NCBI RefSeq assembly: GCF_900197575.1
Contig: NZ_FZLN01000005.1
Location: 1 to 64,000 of the forward strand
Direction of reading: 5' to 3'
Length of the DNA: 64,000 nucleotides
From: Acinetobacter apis
Lineage (GTDB): Bacteria > Pseudomonadota > Gammaproteobacteria > Pseudomonadales > Moraxellaceae
Both the position numbers and the translations under genes were made by a program. Shown here piece by piece: positions 8,221 to 19,850 of this stretch; positions within the stretch are counted from its first letter, which is position 1; each line of letters starts with the position of its first letter. The notes beneath the pieces are model-generated. The model saw only the letters and a program-made list of their open reading frames with translations. It made no database searches and was not told the DNA's origin.

Positions 8221-9090
8221 TTAAGCAATATTCAATTGATAGCTCGCAGTTTGATTGACATCTAAAGTTTGTACTGCTGTAGCAACTTGCCCATTTTCTA
8301 CACAAACAAAATTCTTCCAATCTTCATCAATCACATCAGACAGTTTTTTTGACTTATCTATCCATGGATTCCACACTACAACGCTTTCTGTATTGGTGGT
8401 AATTTTAATTGGCTCAATTGCCTTAGATTGAATGACATACTCACCATGTGTTTGCGGATAAATCCGATCTACTTCACGCTCAATCATCAGAAAATGCTCT
8501 GACTGCAAATTCGTGGTGTTGGTAAGCTGATCAATATAAGACAAACCCTGTAAACCATAAATTTCTGTGCTTGATAGATCTACATTAAAGTAGCTGTGCC
8601 AAGCAAATGTAAAATCAAATCTTGTTGTATCTAAATTGGTAAGTTTAAAATCTAGTTGTAATGTATCAGCGCAATGAATGGTCAGTTCAAGCACAAATTT
8701 ATAAGGCCATACGGCATGCGTTTCTTCATCATGTCCAAGCTTAAACTTTAATACATGGCTTTGGTCATGCTCTAAACGAATATCTTCACATTGCCATATT
8801 TTATTGCGCGCAAAACCATGTGAAGGATAGTTTGGATTACTATGTGGACCAAACCAAGGAAAACATAGTGGAATCCCACCTCGAATGGCTTTGTTTATAG
8901 TGTACTGATTGCCTCTTGATAACCATAAGCGGTCTGTTGGTGGCATTGTTTTTTTGGGTATAAAGGATAAGACTTGGGCACCTTGTAAAGCAATAACTGC
9001 ATAACAATGTTGGTTATCAACCACGATCACATCTAAATTTGTGGTGAGATATTTTTCTTGGCGAATGCCTATCGGATAAGTTTTTTGCAT
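8221..9090 (-). CDS. D-hexose-6-phosphate mutarotase (YeaD-like aldose 1-epimerase family)
   Basis: A 289-residue protein starting at MQKTYPIGIRQEKY. A longer reading frame to 9276 is rejected because it would run through a terminator and into atpC. The family interconverts the alpha and beta anomers of glucose-6-phosphate and related sugars. Recognisable features are AIRGGIPLCFPWFGPH near residue 70, PSHGFARNKIW near 93 (conserved His), HSYFNV near 163 (second conserved His), VVWNPWIDKS near 240 and the C-terminal CVENGQV. It is cytosolic. It converges with gpx and follows atpC after a terminator, so it is probably transcribed on its own. Confidence 0.88.
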   Translation of the reverse strand: MQKTYPIGIRQEKYLTTNLDVIVVDNQHCYAVIALQGAQVLSFIPKKTMPPTDRLWLSRGNQYTINKAIRGGIPLCFPWFGPHSNPNYPSHGFARNKIWQCEDIRLEHDQSHVLKFKLGHDEETHAVWPYKFVLELTIHCADTLQLDFKLTNLDTTRFDFTFAWHSYFNVDLSSTEIYGLQGLSYIDQLTNTTNLQSEHFLMIEREVDRIYPQTHGEYVIQSKAIEPIKITTNTESVVVWNPWIDKSKKLSDVIDEDWKNFVCVENGQVATAVQTLDVNQTASYQLNIA

Positions 9091-9143
9091 TGATCTAGTT
9101 TTTTTAATTAAGTTTAGTTGAGTGTACCTTGTCAACACGCAAT

Positions 9144-9172
9144 AAAAAAGCCACCACATGGGTGACTTTTTT
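9144..9172. terminator. Terminator of the ATP synthase operon
   Basis: AAAAAAGCCACC pairs with GGTGACTTTTTT (one mismatch) around ACATG, with A and T runs on both sides, so it works as an intrinsic terminator in either direction. It sits 13 bases after the atpC stop on the minus strand. A second small stem, GCTCAA/TTGAGC (9178-9195), overlaps the end of atpC. Confidence 0.85.
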
Positions 9173-9184
9173 ATGATGCTCAAT

Positions 9185-9604
9185 TTACATTGAGCGATTT
9201 TTAATTTTGCGAATGGTTTCAAGCTGACCTGCAATCTCTGAAAGAGAAGCAAGTGCTGCTGCTGAATCCAAATCACTTTTTTGATTTTCTAACAACTGCT
9301 CAGCATGTTTTTTGGCTTGCAAAATCGCAACTTCGTCTAAATTGCTAGCGCGAATTGCTGTATCAGCAAGCACAGTCACCACATGTGGTTGAATCTCTAA
9401 AATGCCACCTGATACATAGACAATTTCTTCTGCATCATTTTCTAACACCACACGAATGGGGCCAGGTTGAAGCAAAGTGACTAATGGTGTGTGATTGGCT
9501 AAAACACCAATTTCACCATCAATACCTTTTGCAATAAGCATTTTTACTGTACCTGAATACAGCGACTCACTTACACTTACGATGTCACATTGCATAGTCG
9601 CCAT
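9185..9604 (-). CDS. atpC: ATP synthase F1 subunit epsilon
   Basis: A 139-residue central-stalk subunit that couples the c-ring to F1 and inhibits ATP hydrolysis. It has the N-terminal beta-sandwich (MATMQCDIVSVSESLYSG, then GEIGVLANHTPLVTLLQPGP near residue 32) and the C-terminal helical hairpin of about 50 residues that carries the inhibitory function. It is the last gene of the atp operon, 18 bases after atpD, and is followed by an intrinsic terminator. Length is normal for gammaproteobacteria. Confidence 0.97.
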   Translation of the reverse strand: MATMQCDIVSVSESLYSGTVKMLIAKGIDGEIGVLANHTPLVTLLQPGPIRVVLENDAEEIVYVSGGILEIQPHVVTVLADTAIRASNLDEVAILQAKKHAEQLLENQKSDLDSAAALASLSEIAGQLETIRKIKNRSM

Positions 9605-9622
9605 GAGAGGATCTCCTATAAA

Positions 9623-11038
<1,416 letters not shown>

Positions 11039-11047
11039 TCAATATTA

Positions 11048-11917
11048 TTAAACGGCAGCGGCACCACCAACGATCTCAGAAATCTCCTGAGTAATCGCGG
11101 CTTGACGCAGCTTGTTATAAACGAGTTGTAGATCTTTAATCAGCTGACCTGCATTGTCAGTTGCCGCTTTCATAGCAACCATACGTGCAGATTGCTCACA
11201 CGCAATATTTTCAATCACGCCCTGATAAACCATTGACTCAACATAGCGAACCAATAAACCATTGAGCAATTCTTCTGCATTAGGTTCATAGATGTAGTCC
11301 CAACCGTAGTTACGTTCAAGACTTTCGCTTTCTTCAACAGGCGCCAAAGGAACAAGTTGCTCAACTTTTGGCTTCTGTGTCATTGCATTGACAAAACCAT
11401 TTGATACTAAGTAAATGCGATCTAACTCGCCTTTATCAAATGCATCAAGCATGATTTGTACTGAGCCTGAAAGTTGATCTAACGTTGGTGCATCACCAAG
11501 CTGTGTTGTCGCCCCAAGCACGTTACCGCCGTAGCTTTTAAAAAAAGACACCGCTTTTTGACCAATCAAAGCAAATTGAACTTCAATTGATTGCTCTTTT
11601 TGTTGCTGCACATGCTGAACCACTTTTTTAAACAAGTTAATGTTCAAACCACCAGCAAGACCACGATCAGAAGACACAACAATGTATCCTACGCGCTTAA
11701 CTGGACGCTCTACCATATAACGGTGTTTATATTCAGGGTTCGCTTGTACCAAGTGAGCAATTACACGGTGCATATTTTCGGCATACGGACGCCCTGCTGC
11801 CATGCGCTCTTGTGCACGACGCATTTTCGAAGCAGCAACCATTTGCATTGCACGCGTAATCTTTTGCGTGTTTTTAATGCTTGCTACTTTGGCGCGTATT
11901 TCTTTTAAATTTGCCAT
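11048..11917 (-). CDS. atpG: ATP synthase F1 subunit gamma
   Basis: A 289-residue rotor shaft of F1. The conserved N-terminal helix reads [20 protein letters not shown] and continues [10 protein letters not shown]. The middle Rossmann-like domain includes [11 protein letters not shown] near residue 80. The C-terminal helix includes [14 protein letters not shown] and [14 protein letters not shown]. It lies 61 bases downstream of atpA and 30 upstream of atpD in the operon. Nothing is unusual. Confidence 0.98.
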   Translation of the reverse strand: MANLKEIRAKVASIKNTQKITRAMQMVAASKMRRAQERMAAGRPYAENMHRVIAHLVQANPEYKHRYMVERPVKRVGYIVVSSDRGLAGGLNINLFKKVVQHVQQQKEQSIEVQFALIGQKAVSFFKSYGGNVLGATTQLGDAPTLDQLSGSVQIMLDAFDKGELDRIYLVSNGFVNAMTQKPKVEQLVPLAPVEESESLERNYGWDYIYEPNAEELLNGLLVRYVESMVYQGVIENIACEQSARMVAMKAATDNAGQLIKDLQLVYNKLRQAAITQEISEIVGGAAAV

Positions 11918-11978
11918 ATGCTTAACCTACTGTTCGAAAGGCTCAAAAGAGCACCCTCGAACATTGATCCGTGAAAAC

Positions 11979-13523
11979 TTAGTAAGTTTGAGTTGCTTTG
12001 AAGTTCTCAATACCTGCTTTAAAGGCAGCTTCGATATCTTTGTCGTATTTGCCTGTAGCATCGATATCATTCATCAATTCAGCATGTTCTGAACGGAAAT
12101 ATGAAATTAATGCAGTATCAAAATCAACAATTTTCTTCACATCAACATCAGACATGTAACCTTCGTTTGATGCATAGATTGAAACTGCTTGGTCAGCAAT
12201 TGAGTATGGAGCATATTGTTTTTGCTTCATTAATTCAGTTACACGTTGACCATGTTCAAGCTGCTTACGCGTTGCTTCATCAAGATCAGATGCAAACTGA
12301 GCAAATGCTGCAAGCTCACGATATTGTGCAAGTGCTGTACGAATACCGCCAGATAGCTTTTTGATGATTTTCGTTTGTGCTGAACCACCAACACGTGATA
12401 CAGAAATACCCGCATTCACCGCTGGACGAACACCAGCATTAAACAATGATGTTTCTAAGAAAATCTGACCATCTGTAATTGAAATCACGTTCGTTGGTAC
12501 GAATGCAGATACGTCACCTGCTTGTGTTTCAATAATTGGCAATGCTGTTAAAGAACCTGTTTGGCCTTTTACTTCACCATTGGTAAAGTTTTCAACATAT
12601 GCTGCAGATACACGAGACGCACGCTCAAGTAAACGCGAGTGAAGATAGAATACATCACCTGGATATGCTTCACGACCTGGTGGACGACGTAATAACAATG
12701 AAATTTGACGGTAAGCAACAGCTTGCTTAGACAAATCATCATAAATAATTAACGCATCTTCACCACGATCACGGAAGTATTCACCCATGGTACAGCCAGA
12801 GTAAGGCGCAAGGTACTGCATTGCTGCAGGATCTGCTGCTGCTGCTGCAACAACAGTTGTATATGCCATTGCACCAGTTTCTTCTAGCTTGCGTACAACG
12901 TTAGCAATGGTCGATTGTTTTTGACCTACTGCAACATAAACACATTTAATACCAGAATTCTTTTGCGCAATAATTGCATCGATTGCCATTGCGGTTTTAC
13001 CCGTTTGACGGTCACCGATGATCAATTCACGCTGACCACGTCCAACTGGAATCATGGTATCAACAGATTTGTAACCTGTTTGTACTGGCTCATCAACACT
13101 TTGACGCCAAATTACGCCTGGTGCTACTTTTTCAACAGCATCAGTTAATTTTGCATCAATTGGACCTTTGCCATCAATAGGGTTACCTAATGCGTCGACA
13201 ACACGGCCTAGTAGTTCAGGACCTACTGGAACTTCTAATACACGACCTGTACAGTGCGCTTTTTGACCTTCTTGAAGGCCTAAGTAGTTACCTAAGACAA
13301 CGGCACCCACTGAATCCTGTTCAAGGTTCAGTGCCATACCAAATAAGCCGCCGTCAAATTCGATCATTTCACCGTACATTGCATCAGCAAGGCCGTGAAT
13401 ACGCACGATACCGTCAGATACTTTAACAATTGTACCTTCGGTTTTAGCCGTAGCGCTGGTGTCCAGATCACTGATACGCTGTTTAATGAGCGCACTGATC
13501 TCGGATGGATTCAGTTGTTGCAT
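11979..13523 (-). CDS. atpA: ATP synthase F1 subunit alpha
   Basis: A 514-residue non-catalytic nucleotide-binding subunit. The start is taken at [14 protein letters not shown], with GAGGAA 7 bases upstream, rather than 15 bases further up. The P-loop GDRQTGKTA lies near residue 170, [14 protein letters not shown] near 268, [14 protein letters not shown] near 284 and the arginine-finger region [12 protein letters not shown] near 370. It lies between atpH and atpG in normal operon order. Length is typical. Confidence 0.98.
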   Translation of the reverse strand: MQQLNPSEISALIKQRISDLDTSATAKTEGTIVKVSDGIVRIHGLADAMYGEMIEFDGGLFGMALNLEQDSVGAVVLGNYLGLQEGQKAHCTGRVLEVPVGPELLGRVVDALGNPIDGKGPIDAKLTDAVEKVAPGVIWRQSVDEPVQTGYKSVDTMIPVGRGQRELIIGDRQTGKTAMAIDAIIAQKNSGIKCVYVAVGQKQSTIANVVRKLEETGAMAYTTVVAAAAADPAAMQYLAPYSGCTMGEYFRDRGEDALIIYDDLSKQAVAYRQISLLLRRPPGREAYPGDVFYLHSRLLERASRVSAAYVENFTNGEVKGQTGSLTALPIIETQAGDVSAFVPTNVISITDGQIFLETSLFNAGVRPAVNAGISVSRVGGSAQTKIIKKLSGGIRTALAQYRELAAFAQFASDLDEATRKQLEHGQRVTELMKQKQYAPYSIADQAVSIYASNEGYMSDVDVKKIVDFDTALISYFRSEHAELMNDIDATGKYDKDIEAAFKAGIENFKATQTY

Positions 13524-13563
13524 TGCGCTATTCCTCAATCTTTTAATAGTTCAGTCTTTTGCT

Positions 13564-14100
13564 TTAGGCAAGAAGACGAGTCCGCATTTTTTCAAGCTTG
13601 TTTAACGCAGAGTCATCGATCACTTGATCACCAGCATGAATCACAACACCTGCAATTAACGCAGGATTAACGGTCACAGACACTGTCACAGTGCTATTAA
13701 AACGTTTTTCTAAAGCACGTGTTAATAACTGTTCTTGTACTGCTGTGAGTGGTAATGCTGACTCAATCACAACATCAACCACGTTATTTTTCTGTGATTT
13801 TAGGTCTTCATATTCAGTTGCAATTTCAGGCAACAATGACAAACGGTCATTTTCAGCTAAAAGTGCAACAAAATTTGATAGAGATTCTGACTGAGCTTCA
13901 CCTAAAATTTGCGTAAAAAGCTTTACCTGTGCTGTTGGAATCAGTTCAGGACGCTCTAAATAAGCGGAAAATGCTTCGTCTTGCACTGCAGCACTGAGCA
14001 TTTGCAATGCAGTTGACCATTCGTCAGTTACATTATGCTCAGAAGCATAAGCAAATGCTGCTTTTGCATATGGACGTGCTAACGTCAAGAGTTCAGCCAT
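13564..14100 (-). CDS. atpH: ATP synthase F1 subunit delta
   Basis: A 178-residue peripheral-stalk subunit that joins the b dimer to the top of F1. Typical features are the N-terminal helical bundle starting [19 protein letters not shown] and the conserved C-terminal segment [21 protein letters not shown] with a short helix after it. It lies 12 bases after atpF and 40 before atpA on the minus strand. It matches the family in length. Confidence 0.97.
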   Translation of the reverse strand: MAELLTLARPYAKAAFAYASEHNVTDEWSTALQMLSAAVQDEAFSAYLERPELIPTAQVKLFTQILGEAQSESLSNFVALLAENDRLSLLPEIATEYEDLKSQKNNVVDVVIESALPLTAVQEQLLTRALEKRFNSTVTVSVTVNPALIAGVVIHAGDQVIDDSALNKLEKMRTRLLA

Positions 14101-14112
14101 ATCTCGCCTCTC

Positions 14113-14583
14113 TTAAAGTTTAGCAGCCAGCTGAGTCAGCATGGCATTGTGAGCGTTTTCGTCAACTTCTTGGCTTAGAATTTTTTCTGCACCACTTACT
14201 GCTAAAGCAGCAACTTGTTGACGGAGTTGTTCACGAGCAGCATTGATGTCTTGATCAATCGCTTCTTGTGCTTGTTGACGAATACGTTCGCCTTCAGATG
14301 ATGCTTGTGAACGCGCATCTTCGATCAATTGAGCCGCACGACGATTCGCTTGTTCAATCAATTGAGCTGCTTGCCCTTTTGCAACATCTAATTCTTTTTT
14401 GACTTGCGTCTGTGCATCCGCAAGATCAGCTTTTGCTTTTTCAGCTGCATTTAAGCCATCAGCAATTCGACGTTGACGCTCACTAATCGCATTGATTAAT
14501 GGCGGCCAAACAAACTTCATGCAAAACGTCACGAAAGCTAAAAATGCAATTGCTTGACCAAATAACGTATAGTTGATATTCAT
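14113..14583 (-). CDS. atpF: ATP synthase F0 subunit b
   Basis: A 156-residue peripheral stalk protein. It has one N-terminal membrane helix ([20 protein letters not shown], residues about 2-28, followed by MKFVWPP) and then a long charged coiled coil rich in Ala, Gln, Glu and Lys that dimerises and reaches up to the delta subunit. It lies between atpE (37-base gap) and atpH (12-base gap). Typical of gammaproteobacteria. Confidence 0.97.
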   Translation of the reverse strand: MNINYTLFGQAIAFLAFVTFCMKFVWPPLINAISERQRRIADGLNAAEKAKADLADAQTQVKKELDVAKGQAAQLIEQANRRAAQLIEDARSQASSEGERIRQQAQEAIDQDINAAREQLRQQVAALAVSGAEKILSQEVDENAHNAMLTQLAAKL

Positions 14584-14620
14584 TGCAATTCCTCAATCAC
14601 ATAATTTTGGAATGGACGAA

Positions 14621-14953
<333 letters not shown>

Positions 14954-14956
14954 CTA

Positions 14957-15835
<879 letters not shown>

Positions 15836-15929
15836 TCACACCTGGTCAATGTCAATTACGAAAAAGAGAAGCGAATATTGCGTACTGCAAATATCTCGCA
15901 CCTCTCCAATAATATTCAATTTTATGTGT

Positions 15930-16331
15930 TTATACTTGTTTTTTTTGTTGTCTGGACACCAAAAATGGAGCCACCCATGACATCATCTGAACAAGTATAA
16001 AACCACAAAACAATGCAGTTGGTGACAACGGTTTCACATTGTTTAAAATTAAAGCAAATCCAATAATAACAATCGCAAACTTACCCATCATCCCTTTATA
16101 CATGTTCAGGAGCACTTGCTTTGAGGCTCGGGCTCCGGCAACACGAAACGATTGCCATGAAAAATAAGTACATGCAAGCCAACAAACCAATGCACCAAGT
16201 GCAATACTTTTTGCTGCCGTCCAATCTTTCAAAAGCCATGCAATGAAGGCTGAAACTGGAATCATTAATGCCTGTAAGTAGATTTGAGCCTTGGCAAAAC
16301 GTCGATCTATAAGACGATTTACCCGAGCCAT
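15930..16331 (-). CDS. atpI: ATP synthase subunit I
   Basis: A 133-residue protein with four hydrophobic segments (about residues 18-36, 42-62, 80-98 and 103-125), heading the atp operon as is usual for AtpI. The family assists assembly of the c-ring and may help Mg2+ supply; it is not part of the finished enzyme. The segment MYKGMMGKFAIVIIGFALIL is characteristic. Upstream, 16332-16498 must contain the operon promoter on the minus strand; I do not see an unambiguous -10/-35 there. Confidence 0.85.
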   Translation of the reverse strand: MARVNRLIDRRFAKAQIYLQALMIPVSAFIAWLLKDWTAAKSIALGALVCWLACTYFSWQSFRVAGARASKQVLLNMYKGMMGKFAIVIIGFALILNNVKPLSPTALFCGFILVQMMSWVAPFLVSRQQKKQV

Positions 16332-16498
16332 TTAGACTTACACCTAACACGAATGTTCAAAAGTTTAACTCATGATCGTTTTTAATCGCAGGCATTATAG
16401 AGTTACCCCCCACAACATGCAATCTTTTCCGACCGTTAGCACCACCTTTTTGGTAAAAAGCTGCTTTTTTTTAATTGAACATTAAGTTAACCCAGTTT

Positions 16499-17344
16499 TT
16501 ACCGATTTGCAGTGCTTTGTATACAACGATGAATCTTTTGTGCCAAATCTGTCCATGCTTGGATAAAATCAGTTTCGCCTTTCAAACTTTCATCCACAGG
16601 TTGGAACTGCAATGGCTGTAATTTTTGATACTGATTACTACTCGCCGCCCCTTCTGCCAATAAACACATCTTTGGATATGGACGGGTATCATTTAAAAAT
16701 TTAATTTGACTGGCAGTCGGCGGAATATGTGGATCATCACTCAATGAGCCGACAAGCTTAATATTCAAGGCACGCTCTAAATACTGATACGCATCATGAT
16801 ATGACCAATATTGTAACGGCACTTTATGACGACCGAATTGCTGTGTTGCTGTTAAAAATTTTTGTGCAAACTGACGTGCATTTTCCCAATATTGTGCTTT
16901 ATGTTCAGGATGCTGCCTTGAACGTGTGGCAGCAATAAAAAAAGCAATTCTGACAGCATTGTTCGGTTCTAGCCACACATGTGTATCGATAGATTGCGCT
17001 ACAGGTTGTGCATGCGTATCACGTAATGGCAATGTGGTTAATAATCCTGAATTGAGCAGTGATAAGGCTTTAGGATGATCTGAAAGCAATTTGTCTAAAG
17101 GTGCTTCATGCGCCTTACCTAACCAAATCACAAGCTCAGCATTTTGAATGTCTTTTCGGTTTTCAGGTGTAAGCTGAATATCATGACCTGATTGATTGCC
17201 CAATAACAATACGGGCTCTTCAATTCCTTTAGTCACTTCTTGTGCAATTAAATAAATTGGATGGATAGACACCACTAACCCTTTGGCCCAAAGTGCATTG
17301 CTACAAAAAATACAAACCATTACAGCAAAAAAACGCCCCAACAT
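16499..17344 (-). CDS. znuA: Zinc ABC transporter, periplasmic zinc-binding protein
   Basis: A 281-residue cluster A-I solute-binding protein that hands Zn2+ to ZnuBC. Residues 1-20 form a signal peptide ending NALWA. The metal-ligand histidines can be placed in SGHDIQLTPEN near residue 54, DTHVWLEPNNA near 120 and WSYHDAYQYLE near 183. The His/Asp-rich flexible loop of many ZnuA proteins is short or missing. It is transcribed divergently from zur-znuC-znuB, with two Zur-box-like palindromes in the shared 141-base intergenic region, so zinc repression of both units is likely. Confidence 0.93.
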   Translation of the reverse strand: MLGRFFAVMVCIFCSNALWAKGLVVSIHPIYLIAQEVTKGIEEPVLLLGNQSGHDIQLTPENRKDIQNAELVIWLGKAHEAPLDKLLSDHPKALSLLNSGLLTTLPLRDTHAQPVAQSIDTHVWLEPNNAVRIAFFIAATRSRQHPEHKAQYWENARQFAQKFLTATQQFGRHKVPLQYWSYHDAYQYLERALNIKLVGSLSDDPHIPPTASQIKFLNDTRPYPKMCLLAEGAASSNQYQKLQPLQFQPVDESLKGETDFIQAWTDLAQKIHRCIQSTANR

Positions 17345-17382
17345 ATCGACCTTATCTCTAATCTATCATTACTTTGTTTAGC

Positions 17383-17395
17383 GTTATAACATAAC
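17383..17395. promoter_or_regulatory. Putative Zur operator 1
   Basis: The palindrome GTTATAACATAAC (GTTAT-n3-ATAAC) resembles the GTTATA..TATAAC core of proteobacterial Zur boxes. It lies 38 bases upstream of znuA and is centred 20 bases from a second copy, about two helical turns. Confidence 0.75.
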
Positions 17396-17402
17396 CTTAT
17401 TC

Positions 17403-17415
17403 GTTATACTATAAC
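17403..17415. promoter_or_regulatory. Putative Zur operator 2
   Basis: The palindrome GTTATACTATAAC has the same GTTAT-n3-ATAAC architecture as its neighbour at 17383. It lies 70 bases upstream of the zur start, so the pair can control both divergent transcripts. Confidence 0.75.
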
Positions 17416-17485
17416 ACTTAAAAGGAATATGTTAAGATGCCCCAATCTATACCAGATATTCAATATTCTTATTCGGTGGTAACGT

Positions 17486-17977
17486 ATGACATCATGTACT
17501 CATTCACATGATAATGCTGTTCATGGTGTTCATGAGCATGGCGACCTTCAAACTCGTCTTAGTGACGCAGAAGCATTGTGTACAACACACCATGCAAGAC
17601 TCACGCCGTTAAGAAAAGAAGTGTTGTCTTTGATTTTACAAGCATCAGGTCCGATTGGTGCATATGATATTTTAGCGCAAATTAAAAACACTTCTGACAA
17701 GCCAGCAGCACCACCTACAGTGTATAGAAGCCTAGACTTTTTACTTGAAATGGGTCTGATCCATCGTTTGAGTTCAATTAATGCTTTTATTCCATGTTGC
17801 CATCCAAGAGAAGGGCATCAAGCTGCTTTTTTAATTTGTTCGCAATGTAAATCGGTCAAAGAAGCTTCTGCAGATTTACTGCTTGATCAATTGGCTAAGC
17901 TTGCACAATCTGACCAATTTCAAATTCATCACACGACCATTGAGATTTCAGGAAAATGTCAACAGTGCAATCACTGA
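17486..17977 (+). CDS. zur: Zinc uptake regulator Zur (Fur family)
   Basis: A 163-residue Fur-family repressor. The N-terminus is histidine-rich (TSCTHSHDNAVHGVHEHGD), unusual for generic Fur proteins and possibly an extra zinc-sensing segment. The winged-helix DNA-binding part includes TPLRKEVLSLIL and PPTVYRSLDFLLEMGLIHRL (recognition helix). The structural zinc site is provided by CSQCKS near residue 117 and the C-terminal CQQCNH. It overlaps znuC by 22 bases, so regulator and transporter ATPase are translationally coupled. Operator-like palindromes upstream suggest autoregulation. Its position with znuABC separates it from Fur or PerR. Confidence 0.93.
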   Translation: MTSCTHSHDNAVHGVHEHGDLQTRLSDAEALCTTHHARLTPLRKEVLSLILQASGPIGAYDILAQIKNTSDKPAAPPTVYRSLDFLLEMGLIHRLSSINAFIPCCHPREGHQAAFLICSQCKSVKEASADLLLDQLAKLAQSDQFQIHHTTIEISGKCQQCNH

Positions 17978-18741
17978 ATACACCCGTATTAATTTCATTG
18001 AACCAAATCTCAGTGAAAATCGATGAACGAGAAATTCTCAATCATGTTGATTTTGAACTGCATCAACATGAAATTGTCACACTTATTGGTCCGAATGGCG
18101 CAGGTAAATCAACATTAATCAAGATTTTATTGGGTATCATGCCGCCTAACCGTGGACATATTGAAAAAGCACCTGAATTAAAATTATCTTACGTTCCACA
18201 AAAGTTTAACCCATCACATAGCTTGCCTTTACGGGTAAAAGACTTATTGCAGCTTGAAAAATGCGAGCCGCATATTAAGCAACAAATTATTAGTGAAACA
18301 GGGATTCAACATCTTCAAGATGCGAAAGTTCAATTGCTTTCTGGTGGCGAACGACAACGTGTGCTTTTGGCGCGTGCTTTGCTCAGACAGCCTGATATTT
18401 TAGTGCTCGATGAACCCATGCAAGGATTGGATATTCAGTCTGAAGCTGAACTTTATGCATATGTACGAAGCTTACCTGAACGATATGGCTGTGCCATTTT
18501 AATTGTTTCACATGATTTGCAATGGGTCATGCAGGGCACTAATCGTGTTGTGTGTTTAAATAAGCATATCTGTTGTAGTGGCTTGCCAGATAGTATTCAA
18601 CAACATCCTGAATATCAGGCAATTTTTGGTAATCAGCGCACCTTGTATCAACACCATCATGACCACTGTGCACACAACGACACCCCAAGTGTGTGTCAGC
18701 ACAGTAAAGAACCACATATTCACCCCGAGTTGGAAATCTAG
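17956..18741 (+). CDS. znuC: Zinc ABC transporter ATP-binding protein
   Basis: A 261-residue ABC ATPase. It has Walker A GPNGAGKST near residue 46, the ABC signature LSGGERQRV near 127, Walker B ILVLDEPMQGLD near 147 and the switch His in IVSHDL near 180. The C-terminal 40 residues are His-rich (HHHDHCAHND ... HIHPELEI), which could bind zinc at the cytoplasmic face. The start lies inside the end of zur. It powers import of Zn2+ with ZnuB and ZnuA. Confidence 0.95.
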   Translation: MSTVQSLNTPVLISLNQISVKIDEREILNHVDFELHQHEIVTLIGPNGAGKSTLIKILLGIMPPNRGHIEKAPELKLSYVPQKFNPSHSLPLRVKDLLQLEKCEPHIKQQIISETGIQHLQDAKVQLLSGGERQRVLLARALLRQPDILVLDEPMQGLDIQSEAELYAYVRSLPERYGCAILIVSHDLQWVMQGTNRVVCLNKHICCSGLPDSIQQHPEYQAIFGNQRTLYQHHHDHCAHNDTPSVCQHSKEPHIHPELEI

Positions 18742-18744
18742 CCC

Positions 18745-19542
18745 ATGATTGAATGGTTACAATTGCTATTGCCTGCGTGGGCTGTGGGTAGCTTACTGAT
18801 TATTTTAACTGCACCACTAGGGTGCTTAATGCTTTGGCGCCGCATGTCATTTTTTGCAGATACCATGGCACATGGAACATTGCTTGGGGTTGCAATTGCA
18901 GGTTTACTGTCATTGCCCATGTGGCTTGGTGTTTCATTTTTAGCGCTGCTTTTGGTTGCCATTTTATGGTTTTTACATGACCGCAGATTACCCAATGATG
19001 CGTTACTTGCGCTTTGTTCAGCAACATTGTTATGCAGTGGTTTATTATTAATCCAACAAATTCCTGCACTACGCCCAGAATTACTCAGCTATTTATTTGG
19101 TGATTTACTTACCATTCGTTGGTCAGAACTGCCTTTATTTTTAGCCATCATATTGTGTGCTGTTTCTGTTTTAGCATTTTTTTGGAAATCACAAATCCAT
19201 ATCGCAATTGATCCAGACATTGCGGCAAGTGAAGGTATTCACCCTAAAGTTCAGCATCTTATTTTTATGCTTTTATTGGCTGTATTTACTGTGCTTGCTT
19301 TACGCGCTGTGGGTTCACTGTTAATGGGTGCACTTTTAGTCATCCCGCCTTTAACCGCCAGATTGCTTGCACATTCACCCAAGCAAATGGTGATATATGC
19401 ATTTGTTATTGGACAAATTGCTTTAGCGATTGGGCTATGGTCAAGTGCAGTGCTCAACATTGCCACAGGTTTAAGCATTGTATTAGCCATGTCTTTTGTA
19501 TTTACAGTCATTTTTTGCATACAAAAGATAAAAGCATCTTAA
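18745..19542 (+). CDS. znuB: Zinc ABC transporter permease
   Basis: A 265-residue inner-membrane protein of the ABC-3 (metal ion) permease family with about eight hydrophobic helices. Family features include LGCLMLWRRMSFFADTMAHG near residue 27 (conserved Asp and His in the metal path) and AVGSLLMGALLVIPPLTARLL near 190. It starts 3 bases after the znuC stop, so it is cotranscribed with zur and znuC. Next to it lies the convergent small gene at 19562. Confidence 0.95.
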   Translation: MIEWLQLLLPAWAVGSLLIILTAPLGCLMLWRRMSFFADTMAHGTLLGVAIAGLLSLPMWLGVSFLALLLVAILWFLHDRRLPNDALLALCSATLLCSGLLLIQQIPALRPELLSYLFGDLLTIRWSELPLFLAIILCAVSVLAFFWKSQIHIAIDPDIAASEGIHPKVQHLIFMLLLAVFTVLALRAVGSLLMGALLVIPPLTARLLAHSPKQMVIYAFVIGQIALAIGLWSSAVLNIATGLSIVLAMSFVFTVIFCIQKIKAS

Positions 19543-19561
19543 TTTCAGACACCCAATCTTG

Positions 19562-19804
19562 TTATAAAAAAGGATTCTCAACCTCTTTTTGATCTTGAAT
19601 CTGAATTTTATCAGGCAAGCTGTCTGTATTTTCAAGTTCAGTCGTTAACTGAGTCAGAAAATCATGCAATGCTTTTGCTGTTTTTAAACCATCTTGATCT
19701 TTCGTAATTTGTAAATTGCCATAAATATTAATTCGGTCTAACCCATTTTCGAGGGTTAGATCGTAAATTGCTGATGACTCATCACCTTGAAAGGGCTTAA
19801 ACAT
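19562..19804 (-). CDS. Small conserved-looking hypothetical protein
   Basis: An 80-residue acidic, soluble protein (MFKPFQGDESSAIYDLTLENG) with no recognised domain, signal or membrane segment. The region after the first 40 residues is predicted helical (KTAKALHDFLTQLTTEL). An AAAGAGGAT ribosome-binding site lies upstream, and codon use resembles neighbouring genes, so I believe it is real. It converges with znuB and shares direction with the endonuclease gene 46 bases upstream. I do not know its function. Confidence 0.65.
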   Translation of the reverse strand: MFKPFQGDESSAIYDLTLENGLDRINIYGNLQITKDQDGLKTAKALHDFLTQLTTELENTDSLPDKIQIQDQKEVENPFL

Positions 19805-19850
19805 ATTTTTATCCTCTTTTTTAAATTATTTTAATTACTCTTATACAGTT

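Noticed and set aside
9091..9276. N-terminal extension of the mutarotase to 351 residues
   Set aside because: It would translate through the atp terminator and overlap atpC; MQKTYPIG at 9090 matches the family start.
11591..13426. Rightward ORFs across atpG and atpA
   Set aside because: Shadows of highly conserved atp genes on the other strand.
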